Shown piece by piece: positions 1-6,440 of a DNA stretch of 8,739 nucleotides (positions are counted from its first letter, which is position 1; every line of letters starts with the position of its first letter). The stretch lies in the NCBI GenBank assembly GCA_902803275.1, contig CADCPE010000012.1:1-8739 (forward strand). Direction: 5' to 3'. The notes beneath the pieces were generated by a model. It did no database searches, was not told where the DNA came from, and saw only the letters and a program-made list of their open reading frames with translations. Source of the DNA: an uncultured Erysipelotrichaceae bacterium. Lineage in GTDB: Bacteria > Bacillota_I > Bacilli_A > Erysipelotrichales > Erysipelotrichaceae. The position numbers and the translations under genes are program-made.

Positions 1-1380
1 GAAGATGAAGATGAAAGAGAAGAGTTCTATCAAAACTATCCGCGCATCACTTTGGGCGAAGCACAGGAATTTCTGAATGACACCAGAGTCAAGACGGCCA
101 ATGCGGTATCGACTACGATGTGGTATACGGATCATAAGAACTCCTTTGATTTCGTGCATCTGAACAATCAGGCCGAAGAAAGCTACAGCGATGAAGGCAA
201 CTGCTGGATCGATGATAATGGCGAAGAAAGATGCTTCAAAAGTCCGACTTTTTTGATCAAATCAAACATGTTTTCCAGCATGATCGAATTTGAAGATGGC
301 GAGTATACCATTGTGGATGGAAGGTTCTATAACGACAACGAGGTAAACAATGGCGATCTCGTGTGTGTCATTTCAGAAAACCTGGCCGAATATAACGGAG
401 TAAATGTCGGCGATGATATCGTTTTGAGTTTTGCGGGATCATCATTCGGTTCTGTAAAAATGTCCGATGAAGAAACGGAAGCTGTCTTTGAGATCATCGG
501 CATCTTCTCTCACAACCATCCGATCACGCCTGACTCATCTAACTTCAATTACTGTTCGCCATACGAGAATCCCGACAACATGATCTTCATGCCGACTACT
601 TCGACATATATGGCAAGCCTTTCATACAATCAGAAGATCTTTGACTATAACAGGGAAATGTATCCGGATGATGAATCATTCGATGAAGAGAAACGCCCTT
701 CAGAAGAGAACATGATGGACAATACCTACATTGAGAATGTGACTCTGCTGTTAAGCGATCCGCTTGATGTAGAGAAGTTTGTCGATGACTACAGGAACTC
801 GCTCTCGCAGTTTACTTCCCTTGATGCGAACAACGAAGAATTCAAGAAACTGGCTAAGCCGCTTGATACTTTGAGCATGTATGCCAACTTCATCGTTTCA
901 TTGGTCGTGATCAATGCGGTTGTTATCATCTCTTTAGTTACAGCTTTGACCTTGAAGACCAGAGAATATGAAATAGGCGTTCTTCTTTCGATCGGCGCTT
1001 CGAAGTTCAAGGTCATCGCTCAGTTCTTTATTGAACTGGCGATCGTGGCGATCCTGGGCTTCACCCTCTCGGTCGTATCGGGTTCCCTTATCGCCAAGAA
1101 GATCGGCTATAAGGTCCTTGAATATCAGATCGCAACCAGCGATATCGAAGAAGAGGACGATGGTTTCGATTATTACGGAGACTTCGATCCATGGAGCACC
1201 AATTACGCTACCGAGATCACGCTGGACGATCTTATCGGCGAATATGAAGTAACGGTCTCGCCTTTGATCATTGCCGAGATCTATATTCTGGGCTTGGGGA
1301 TCGTGTTTATATCAGTCATCATTCCTTCATTCATGATCATGCGCTACAACCCGAAGAAGATCCTGATGAACACCAACTAG
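1..1380 (+). CDS. MacB/FtsX-type ABC transporter permease, C-terminal 459 residues (5' end outside window)
   Basis: This is the membrane subunit of an ABC exporter of the MacB/LolC/FtsX class, which moves lipids, peptides or drugs out of the membrane or couples ATP hydrolysis to extracytoplasmic work. The frame is open from base 1, so the gene is 5'-truncated; a TTG at 52 lies inside it and is not a credible start. Numbering from that TTG, residues 1-270 form a hydrophilic extracellular domain with the MacB-core pattern GRFYNDNEVNNGD (90-102) then NGVNVGDDIVL. Three membrane spans follow at about 277-301, 321-348 and 403-430. The cytoplasmic EYEIGVLLSIGASKFKVI (305-322) is the typical FtsX coupling segment, and the protein ends RYNPKKILM, as family members do. 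The first of the usual four spans would lie upstream of the window. The stop codon overlaps the ATPase ribosome binding site. The acidic, Tyr-rich loop between the last two spans (about 361-400) is longer than usual. The substrate cannot be read from the sequence. Confidence 0.92.
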   Translation, partial: EDEDEREEFYQNYPRITLGEAQEFLNDTRVKTANAVSTTMWYTDHKNSFDFVHLNNQAEESYSDEGNCWIDDNGEERCFKSPTFLIKSNMFSSMIEFEDGEYTIVDGRFYNDNEVNNGDLVCVISENLAEYNGVNVGDDIVLSFAGSSFGSVKMSDEETEAVFEIIGIFSHNHPITPDSSNFNYCSPYENPDNMIFMPTTSTYMASLSYNQKIFDYNREMYPDDESFDEEKRPSEENMMDNTYIENVTLLLSDPLDVEKFVDDYRNSLSQFTSLDANNEEFKKLAKPLDTLSMYANFIVSLVVINAVVIISLVTALTLKTREYEIGVLLSIGASKFKVIAQFFIELAIVAILGFTLSVVSGSLIAKKIGYKVLEYQIATSDIEEEDDGFDYYGDFDPWSTNYATEITLDDLIGEYEVTVSPLIIAEIYILGLGIVFISVIIPSFMIMRYNPKKILMNTN

Positions 1381-1388
1381 GAGGATTC

Positions 1389-2063
1389 ATGGCTGAGATA
1401 TTAAGATTAGAAAACATCAACTATTCATATATTGACGGCGGATATGAAAGACAGATCCTGAAGGATCTCTGCTATTCGTTCGATGAAGGAAAATTCTATA
1501 CGGTTCTTGGACCTTCAGGTTCAGGCAAGACGACCCTTTTGTCGATCATTGCCGGTCTTGATACCGCAAACAGCGGCGAGATCTATTTCAATGGCCAGAA
1601 TGTCAAGGAGCTGGGCTTATACCGCTACAGAAGGAATGCGATCTCGATCGTCTTCCAGGCTTACAATCTGATTTCCTATCTGACTGCCGTTGAAAATGTC
1701 ATGCTGGCAATGTCGGAGACTGACAACAAGCTTCCCTCAGACAGGAAAAATGTAGCCTATAATCTGCTTACGAGATTCGGAATCGTAAGAAGCAAGGCCG
1801 ATCGTATGGTGAACCAGCTTTCCGGCGGTGAACAGCAGCGTGTGGCGATCGCAAGATCTCTGGCTTCCAATGTCAACCTGATCTTTGCGGATGAGCCTAC
1901 GGGCAACCTGGATACGGCAACGGAAAAGGAGATCATCGGCATCTTCAAGGAACTCTCGCATGACTTCGGCAAGACGATCATCGTCGTTACCCACTCCGAT
2001 ACGGTCTCCAAGATGTCCGATCAGAGAGTATTGCTCAAAGACGGCAAACTTCATACTCTATAG
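1389..2063 (+). CDS. ABC transporter ATP-binding protein, LolD/MacB class
   Basis: This is the cytoplasmic ATPase that powers the permease encoded just upstream. At 224 residues it has the usual length for the LolD/MacB ATPase family. All motifs are intact: Walker A GPSGSGKTT (41-49), Q-loop Q90 in IVFQAYNL, signature LSGGEQQ (144-150), Walker B LIFADEP (164-170), D-loop GNLD (172-175) and switch histidine H202 in VTHSD. ATG 1389 is chosen because AGGAGG (1379-1384) sits four bases upstream. That AGGAGG shares two bases with the permease stop TAG (1378-1380), so the two genes are translationally coupled and probably made in a fixed ratio. The gene ends immediately before a strong hairpin, so the operon probably ends here. 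No histidine kinase or response regulator, which would mark a peptide-antibiotic sensing (BceAB-type) module, is visible in the window. Confidence 0.97.
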   Translation: MAEILRLENINYSYIDGGYERQILKDLCYSFDEGKFYTVLGPSGSGKTTLLSIIAGLDTANSGEIYFNGQNVKELGLYRYRRNAISIVFQAYNLISYLTAVENVMLAMSETDNKLPSDRKNVAYNLLTRFGIVRSKADRMVNQLSGGEQQRVAIARSLASNVNLIFADEPTGNLDTATEKEIIGIFKELSHDFGKTIIVVTHSDTVSKMSDQRVLLKDGKLHTL

Positions 2064-2071
2064 AAAAAGAA

Positions 2072-2095
2072 AAGCCCGCGTTAATTCGCGGGCTT
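2072..2095. terminator. Bidirectional intrinsic terminator between convergent genes
   Basis: A perfect 9-bp stem AAGCCCGCG (2072-2080) pairs with CGCGGGCTT (2087-2095) around the loop TTAATT. On the minus strand the stem is followed by a U-rich run (complement of the A-rich 2062-2073), making a textbook terminator for the helical-protein gene. On the plus strand the tail (CTTCATAATCGATTT) is poorer in U, so termination of the ABC operon is likely but less ideal. The hairpin sits 8 bases after the ATPase stop and 25 bases beyond the minus-strand gene's stop. Confidence 0.9.
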
Positions 2096-2120
2096 CATAA
2101 TCGATTTGGAATCTGCTTAA

Positions 2121-2696
2121 TTATTCTTCAGGTTTTTCTTCAGCCGGAGCTTCCTGCTTTTCGATGATCTCGTCAGTCTTTAAGACTTTCTTTAATCCGT
2201 CAACACCCTTTTCAGCAAGATTGACTGTTGTGATCTTTGCCTTGTCGATAGCTTCCTTGACTTCCGGTCTGTTTAATACTTCATTGATCTTTGCGGAAAG
2301 ATCAGCCAGAAGATCAGTAGCCTTCTTGAATGCATCAGTCTCTTTAACCTTGTCAAATTCGCTCATGATGTCAGAAGAGATCTTTTCGAAAGTATCGTTC
2401 TTTTCAACTTTCTGAGTCAGTTCGGCAACCTTTTCCTTTGTGAATTCAACTGCTTCAAGTGATTTTGCTTTTACTTTATCAAGGAATTCATCTACTTTTT
2501 CATCTTCCTGAACTTCAGTGATGATTTTTTTGATTTTGTCTATAGATGTCTTGATGGCGTCTTCGGTCTTATCAACTAAAGCCTGAGCCTTTTCCTTATT
2601 AGATTCATCCAGCTGTTCAGCCTTAGCAGCTAAATCGTTTTCAAGTTCATTAACCTGAGATTCCATCTCTTTTATAGTATCCTCAAATTTTGTCAT
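2121..2696 (-). CDS. Hypothetical charged all-helical protein (amphipathic/coiled-coil), 191 aa
   Basis: I do not recognise a named family. The 191-residue product has no Cys, Trp, Tyr or His, only two glycines (164 and 167), and is dominated by Lys, Glu, Asp, Ala and hydrophobics in heptad-like spacing, so it should be almost entirely alpha-helical. Residues 1-60 look like a coiled coil. Residues 65-175 contain loosely repeated amphipathic segments such as DKVKAKSLEAVEFTKEKVAE and ADLSAKINEVLNRPEVKEAI, reminiscent of apolipoprotein- or LEA-like proteins. The tail (about 182-191) is Glu/Pro-rich and probably disordered. There is no signal peptide or membrane span, so it is predicted cytoplasmic or peripherally membrane-bound. 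The start is secure: AAAGGAGG lies nine bases upstream of the ATG on the minus strand. It is transcribed away from the XpaC/AAA+ operon, with which it shares about 110 bases of upstream DNA, so co-regulation is plausible. A role in lipid binding or stress protection is a guess. Confidence 0.85.
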   Translation of the reverse strand: MTKFEDTIKEMESQVNELENDLAAKAEQLDESNKEKAQALVDKTEDAIKTSIDKIKKIITEVQEDEKVDEFLDKVKAKSLEAVEFTKEKVAELTQKVEKNDTFEKISSDIMSEFDKVKETDAFKKATDLLADLSAKINEVLNRPEVKEAIDKAKITTVNLAEKGVDGLKKVLKTDEIIEKQEAPAEEKPEE

Positions 2697-2719
2697 ATTA
2701 GAATACCTCCTTTATTAAT

Positions 2720-2725
2720 ATTATA
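2720..2725 (-). promoter_or_regulatory. Candidate -10 box for the minus-strand helical-protein gene
   Basis: On the minus strand this is a perfect TATAAT, 24 bases before the start codon, in an AT-only stretch. No good -35 hexamer occurs 16-18 bases upstream (the best is ATCTTT-like). A second weaker box, TAAAAT, lies at 2749-2754. In such AT-rich sequence the match could be chance, so the exact start of transcription is uncertain. Confidence 0.4.
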
Positions 2726-2762
2726 TATAAAAAAACAGAAATAAAGATATTTTATCGAAAGA

Positions 2763-2771
2763 TTAGCACTC
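2763..2771. promoter_or_regulatory. Perfect half-site of a CIRCE (HrcA) element
   Basis: TTAGCACTC is identical to the left arm of the CIRCE operator (TTAGCACTC-N9-GAGTGCTAA) bound by the heat-shock repressor HrcA. The expected right arm, at 2781-2789, matches at only three of nine positions, so this is a half-site at best. It lies between the two divergent genes, just upstream of the operon's -10 box and upstream of both minus-strand -10 candidates. The nine-base identity is seen directly; binding by HrcA is inference. Confidence 0.3.
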
Positions 2772-2788
2772 GTTTATTACTTGATCGA

Positions 2789-2797
2789 TGTTATAAT
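2789..2797 (+). promoter_or_regulatory. Extended -10 promoter of the XpaC/AAA+ operon
   Basis: TGTTATAAT is a perfect extended -10 element (TG-n-TATAAT), with TATAAT at 2792-2797. No convincing -35 is present 16-18 bases upstream (CTCGTT at 2769-2774), which extended -10 promoters tolerate. Transcription should begin around 2804-2805, only about three bases before the ATG at 2808. This argues against the longer TTG-initiated frame at 2781, whose first codons would lie inside the promoter. Confidence 0.65.
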
Positions 2798-2807
2798 AAT
2801 TTTTAGT

Positions 2808-3809
2808 ATGAGAAGAAGAAGAAACGGTGGGATCGGCATATTCGGTTTCATCATTATTATGACAATACTGGGTGAGCTGTCAGACATCATGCCTATCATG
2901 GTCTATGGTTTTCTTATGCCACTGGGCGTATTTGGTGTAATTGGCTATGGGATATATAAACTCATCAAGACGATGTTTGCCGATACGGATTCGCCTAGAT
3001 CCTACAAATACAGTCAAAGCAATGCAAACAGAAACTATTCCCAGTCTCAGGTCAAAAACAACCAGTCAAACAGCTATGTCAAGAACGCTAAAAACGATGA
3101 GATCGACAAGGTCTTGTCCAGATATTTCAAGAAGAATGTCTCTTTAGTGCTTTTTGATGAGATATCCATTGATCTGCAGGGCGGATCCTATACAACTGTC
3201 GATAATCTCTATATCTCCTATAAAGGTGAAAAGATCTCGCAGCTGAAGGAATACAAATCCTACTATCCCGAGACTTACGAAAGAGTGATCGAGGCTCTGG
3301 CCAAACTGGCCAAGAAGGCTCAGAGCGTCAAGCCTAAGGAAGAAAAGAAGGAAGAACCTAAAGAGAAGGAAGTCAAGATCGACAATTTCTCCGAAGCAGA
3401 AAAATTCATCGATCAGATCAATTCCCTCAACAGGGATCTCTATAATGAAGAGATCACCAACGGTCTGTATCAGACCTGTGAACTGCTCAAGCAGATCGAT
3501 ATCGTCGACCGTCAGGACGGCAGGATCGATCCTAAACTGAATAAACTCTATGAATACTATCTGCCGATACTGACAGGTATTTTAACCGACTACAAGCGTC
3601 TGTGCGAATCACCGATCAAGGGCGAGGAATTCAAGAAGTGTGAGACACAGCTTATCAAGACGATCAAGCTGATCAATGAAGCACTCAAGACGATCTTCTC
3701 TTCGCTTCACGAGGCAGACTATATGAACCTTAATGCGGACATCAATACTCTGCAGTCACTGCTGAAGCAGGACGGCCTGGTAGACTATCCGTTTGGGGAG
3801 GATAAATAA
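2808..3809 (+). CDS. XpaC-family membrane protein (5-bromo-4-chloroindolyl phosphate hydrolysis family domain)
   Basis: This 333-residue protein has two N-terminal membrane segments (about 8-24 and 31-54) after an Arg-rich start (MRRRR), which favours a cytoplasmic N-terminus and a cytoplasmic body. A Ser/Asn/Gln-rich linker (60-95) leads to an unrecognised globular segment (about 98-170) and a Lys/Glu-rich linker (172-190). The C-terminal region (about 195-326) is XpaC-like, recognised from EYYLPILTGILTDYKRL (249-265) and LNADINTLQSLLKQDGL (308-324), the family's YYLPT...LL..Y and DI..L..ML..DGL hallmarks. The family name comes from a dye-hydrolysis phenotype; its biochemical role is not established, and members are often paired with TelA-type proteins. 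No telA is present here. ATG 2808 is preferred to TTG 2781 because TATAAT lies between them. No Shine-Dalgarno precedes ATG 2808, so translation is probably leaderless. The next gene's ribosome binding site lies inside this gene's last codons, indicating an operon. Confidence 0.82.
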   Translation: MRRRRNGGIGIFGFIIIMTILGELSDIMPIMVYGFLMPLGVFGVIGYGIYKLIKTMFADTDSPRSYKYSQSNANRNYSQSQVKNNQSNSYVKNAKNDEIDKVLSRYFKKNVSLVLFDEISIDLQGGSYTTVDNLYISYKGEKISQLKEYKSYYPETYERVIEALAKLAKKAQSVKPKEEKKEEPKEKEVKIDNFSEAEKFIDQINSLNRDLYNEEITNGLYQTCELLKQIDIVDRQDGRIDPKLNKLYEYYLPILTGILTDYKRLCESPIKGEEFKKCETQLIKTIKLINEALKTIFSSLHEADYMNLNADINTLQSLLKQDGLVDYPFGEDK

Positions 3810-3811
3810 CG

Positions 3812-4327
3812 ATGGCTGAACAAAAGATCGATATGTTCAAACTGGTCGAAGAGGTTGAAAAGCAGAAGTCGGTTGATCTTGATGAGATTTTCAATGACCT
3901 TGATCTGGTTAAGAACTCCAAGACGGTTGAAAGAGAATATAGAAATGAAAGCAAATCCGCCAAGGCGGAGGATGTCAACCTGGTTTCCAAGCCGATCATC
4001 CCTAACAACATCGGTGTTTATGATACGCGATTCGAAGCCTTCAAAAGCATCATCGAGCACGTTTCCTACGGGACCGACAATATGAACAGCTATGTCGAAG
4101 GACACCGGAACGCCTTGGAGAAGTATTACCGCGACGCCTACAGCAATTCCAAGGATCTTTATGTCATTGAAGCCAGAGTAAATGATGAGATAAACAAGTC
4201 GGGTTCTCATGCGGATCTTTATGAAAAGGGCTACTATGACGGTCTGGTCTACGTGATGAAGGCTTTGAAACGGTCCAAGGAACTGCTGATGTCCAAGATC
4301 AACGATAAGATAAAGGCGGCTTTATAA
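3812..4327 (+). CDS. Hypothetical soluble helical protein of the XpaC/AAA+ operon, 171 aa
   Basis: I do not recognise this 171-residue protein. It has no Cys or Trp, and no signal peptide or membrane span. Residues 1-55 are charged and likely helical or disordered, with the acidic stretch VDLDEIFNDLDLV (21-33), which could be a docking peptide. After a Pro-containing hinge (VSKPIIPNNIGVY, 58-70), residues 72-171 look like a compact helical bundle containing EKYYRDAY (103-110) and YEKGYYDGLVYVMKAL (137-152). It starts two bases after the XpaC-family stop, with GGGGAGG (3795-3801) inside the upstream gene's last codons. It ends one base before the AAA+ gene's ATG. Such tight packing implies a stable stoichiometric relationship. 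An adaptor or linker between the membrane protein and the AAA+ ATPase is a reasonable hypothesis drawn only from gene order and size. Confidence 0.85.
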   Translation: MAEQKIDMFKLVEEVEKQKSVDLDEIFNDLDLVKNSKTVEREYRNESKSAKAEDVNLVSKPIIPNNIGVYDTRFEAFKSIIEHVSYGTDNMNSYVEGHRNALEKYYRDAYSNSKDLYVIEARVNDEINKSGSHADLYEKGYYDGLVYVMKALKRSKELLMSKINDKIKAAL

Positions 4328-4328
4328 G

Positions 4329-6317
4329 ATGTCAGTACATGAAGAAAAAGAAAAAATGATGAACGAACTCTTCTCGAAAAAGAGGAGTTTTTCTAATGTC
4401 TACAATGATTCGGTCAACATCCTGAGCGATACCGAAAGCGAACTCAACAGGATCCTGGCGCAGAATCAGAAAGACATCGAAGAGATGACCAAGACTTTCA
4501 ATTATTCCGACGAGGATCTCAAGAGACTGAAATCTGATATCGAGAAGGATTTCAATATCACCATCGAAACTCCGGAAACTGTCGTTTTAGGCAAGGCTTC
4601 CAAGGAAGTCTTTGACAATATCTATAAGGATCTTTCCGAAATGATCATCGGTCAGGATGAGGCCTGCAAGGCCTTTGCGACTGCTTTCAGAAGACCGTAT
4701 GTCATCGGTTCCGATCCTTCCAAGATCAGAAATTCGATCATCTTATATGGAAGCAACGGAACCGGGCGTCACCAGATGGTAACGTCGATGGGCCAGCTGC
4801 TTAAGAAGTATGGTCTCAGCGTTTCTCATGAAGTATATGTCCTTGACATGTCCAGATATCAGTCGAGCTCACAGGAAGTATTGTTCCTGCAGGACATCTA
4901 TGTAGCTTTGACCGGCAAGAATCCGATCGTGCTGATCGAGAACTTTGAGGAAGCTTCACCGATCTTCAACAGGATGCTTTCAGAACTTGTCATGGAAGGA
5001 AATTGCGTCCTGAACAAGCGCTATACATTGAAAAACAATCAGCTGGTAGAAGCCACCAATACGCTTTCAGGTGATATCATTGACCGTCTCAACGGCAATG
5101 ACAAGGTCCTGGTATTCATCAGTGAGAAGAATCCTACCAAGCTCATGGATGTCTTCGGCAAATCGTTTATTGAAAAGATCGTAGACAAGGTCAAGACCGA
5201 GAAGCTTGATGAGGAATCACTGCTCAAGATCATCGATCAGCTGGTCGAATCGCTGGTCAACAGATGCAAAGTACAGCTGGAGATAGATCTTGATGTCGAT
5301 CGCAGCATCAACGAATATTTAAGATCGATCTATGAGCCAAATGACGGGATCGATTCCTTATCTCCGACAGTCAAGAAGATCTACAACGAAATGGTCGATG
5401 TGGCCTTGAAGTATGATGATATAAGCAAAGCCTCCATCAGACATGACGAGACGATCAAGCTGACTTTCAATGAGGTTACAGTTGACCTTGACGTCATCGA
5501 CGATTCAAGAGCCGAAAGAGAAGAGATCCAGAAGGAACTCGATGAGATAGTCGGACTTGATGATGTCAAGAATTATCTGCTGTCACTGGAAAACCTTCTG
5601 AAGATCAATCAGATCAGAAAGCAGAAAGGCCTCAAGACCAATGAGATCTCCAAGCATATGATCTTTACCGGCAATCCGGGTACAGGAAAGACTACGATCG
5701 CAAGACTCGTTTCCAGAATGATGAAAGCCTGCGGTATCCTCAAGCAGGGCCAGCTCGTTGAAGTGACAAGAGCCGATCTTGTAGGCAAGTATGTCGGCCA
5801 TACCGCTCCGCTTACGATGTCCGTGATCCAGTCTGCACTGGGCGGTGTGCTGTTTATTGATGAAGCATATTCGCTGTATAGAGGCAAGGATGATTCCTTC
5901 GGTCTGGAGGCTATCGATACATTAGTCAAGGCCATGGAAGATCACCGTGATGATCTGATCGTCATCCTGGCTGGCTACACCAGGGAAATGAAGGAATTCC
6001 TGGAAGCCAACTCCGGTCTTAAATCACGTTTTGCGAACATCATCGAATTCTCTGACTATACAGGTGAGGAGCTGATGCTGATAGCGAAGTCGATCGCCAA
6101 AGGCAAGGACTATGTCATCGCCGAAGACGCCTTAAGACCTTTACAGGATTACTTCACCATCATTCAGGCCCAGAATGATCCTAACTCAGGCAACGGCCGT
6201 CTGGCCAGAAACCTCGTTGAGGATGCGATACTCAATCAGTCAAAGCGTCTTCTGGAAAATCCGGATGCGCAGATGAATCTGCTTGAAAGAGTTGACTTCA
6301 ATCTGGGTGAAAGATAA
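4329..6317 (+). CDS. Double AAA+ protein: degenerate Clp/HSP100-like domain fused to an active CbbX/SpoVK-like ATPase
   Basis: This 662-residue protein carries two AAA+ modules. Residues 1-80 are a charged, probably coiled-coil N-terminus. Residues 100-365 resemble the second ATPase domain of Clp/HSP100 proteins (IIGQDEACKAFATAFRRP, LDMSRYQ), but the nucleotide site is broken. Walker A reads GSNGTGRH (141-148), with R147 and H148 replacing Lys and Thr/Ser; Walker B reads IVLIEN (200-205), with E-N instead of D-E. Residues 402-640 match the CbbX/SpoVK family with everything intact: Walker A GNPGTGKTT (448-456), aromatic pore motif KYVG (487-490), Walker B VLFIDE (507-512), sensor-1 region ILAGYT (546-551), arginine finger R567 in GLKSRF and sensor-2 R624 in GNGRLARN. 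It should act as a cytoplasmic ATP-driven remodeller of protein partners. Typical CbbX/SpoVK proteins are roughly half this length with a single ATPase domain. It is the last gene of the operon, one base after its neighbour, with only a weak AGGCGG-like Shine-Dalgarno, so coupled translation is likely. Confidence 0.93.
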   Translation: MSVHEEKEKMMNELFSKKRSFSNVYNDSVNILSDTESELNRILAQNQKDIEEMTKTFNYSDEDLKRLKSDIEKDFNITIETPETVVLGKASKEVFDNIYKDLSEMIIGQDEACKAFATAFRRPYVIGSDPSKIRNSIILYGSNGTGRHQMVTSMGQLLKKYGLSVSHEVYVLDMSRYQSSSQEVLFLQDIYVALTGKNPIVLIENFEEASPIFNRMLSELVMEGNCVLNKRYTLKNNQLVEATNTLSGDIIDRLNGNDKVLVFISEKNPTKLMDVFGKSFIEKIVDKVKTEKLDEESLLKIIDQLVESLVNRCKVQLEIDLDVDRSINEYLRSIYEPNDGIDSLSPTVKKIYNEMVDVALKYDDISKASIRHDETIKLTFNEVTVDLDVIDDSRAEREEIQKELDEIVGLDDVKNYLLSLENLLKINQIRKQKGLKTNEISKHMIFTGNPGTGKTTIARLVSRMMKACGILKQGQLVEVTRADLVGKYVGHTAPLTMSVIQSALGGVLFIDEAYSLYRGKDDSFGLEAIDTLVKAMEDHRDDLIVILAGYTREMKEFLEANSGLKSRFANIIEFSDYTGEELMLIAKSIAKGKDYVIAEDALRPLQDYFTIIQAQNDPNSGNGRLARNLVEDAILNQSKRLLENPDAQMNLLERVDFNLGER

Positions 6318-6336
6318 ATAAGAAACAAAAACAGAG

Positions 6337-6362
6337 AAGCAGCTTGTGAAAGCTGCTTTTTT
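6337..6362 (+). terminator. Intrinsic terminator of the XpaC/AAA+ operon
   Basis: A 9-bp perfect stem AAGCAGCTT (6337-6345) pairs with AAGCTGCTT (6350-6358) around the tetraloop GTGA, followed by TTTT (6359-6362). The two Ts closing the stem make the downstream T run six bases long (6357-6362). It begins 19 bases after the AAA+ stop codon and cleanly separates the operon from the prepilin promoter. Confidence 0.92.
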
Positions 6363-6383
6363 GATCAGGAAAAGCCGAGGTTT

Positions 6384-6440
6384 TCTGTCACATTGACAAC
6401 CAAAAAAGTATCTGCTATTTTGTTAACATAAGCTGACAGA
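6384..6440 (+). promoter_or_regulatory. Strong promoter for the prepilin gene, embedded in TGTCA/TGACA boxes
   Basis: TTGACA (6393-6398), a 17-base spacer and TATTTT (6416-6421) preceded by TG at 6413-6414 give a consensus -35 plus an extended -10. Transcription should begin near 6428. The -35 lies inside a short palindrome, TGTCA-CAT-TGACA (6386-6398). A 7-base inverted repeat, TCTGTCA (6384-6390) and TGACAGA (6434-6440), brackets the whole promoter. TGTTAACA (6421-6428), a perfect palindrome, covers the predicted start. This arrangement suggests repression by a dimeric regulator; the regulator is unknown. Confidence 0.6.

Noticed and set aside
52..54. TTG as start codon of the ABC permease
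   Set aside because: The same frame is open to base 1 with sensible sequence, no ribosome binding site precedes the TTG, and the family needs an N-terminal membrane span upstream.
2781..2807. TTG 2781 as start of the XpaC-family gene
   Set aside because: The codons overlap a perfect extended -10 promoter, and the extra residues (MIDVIIIFS) are the translation of that AT-rich promoter; ATG 2808 is more likely.
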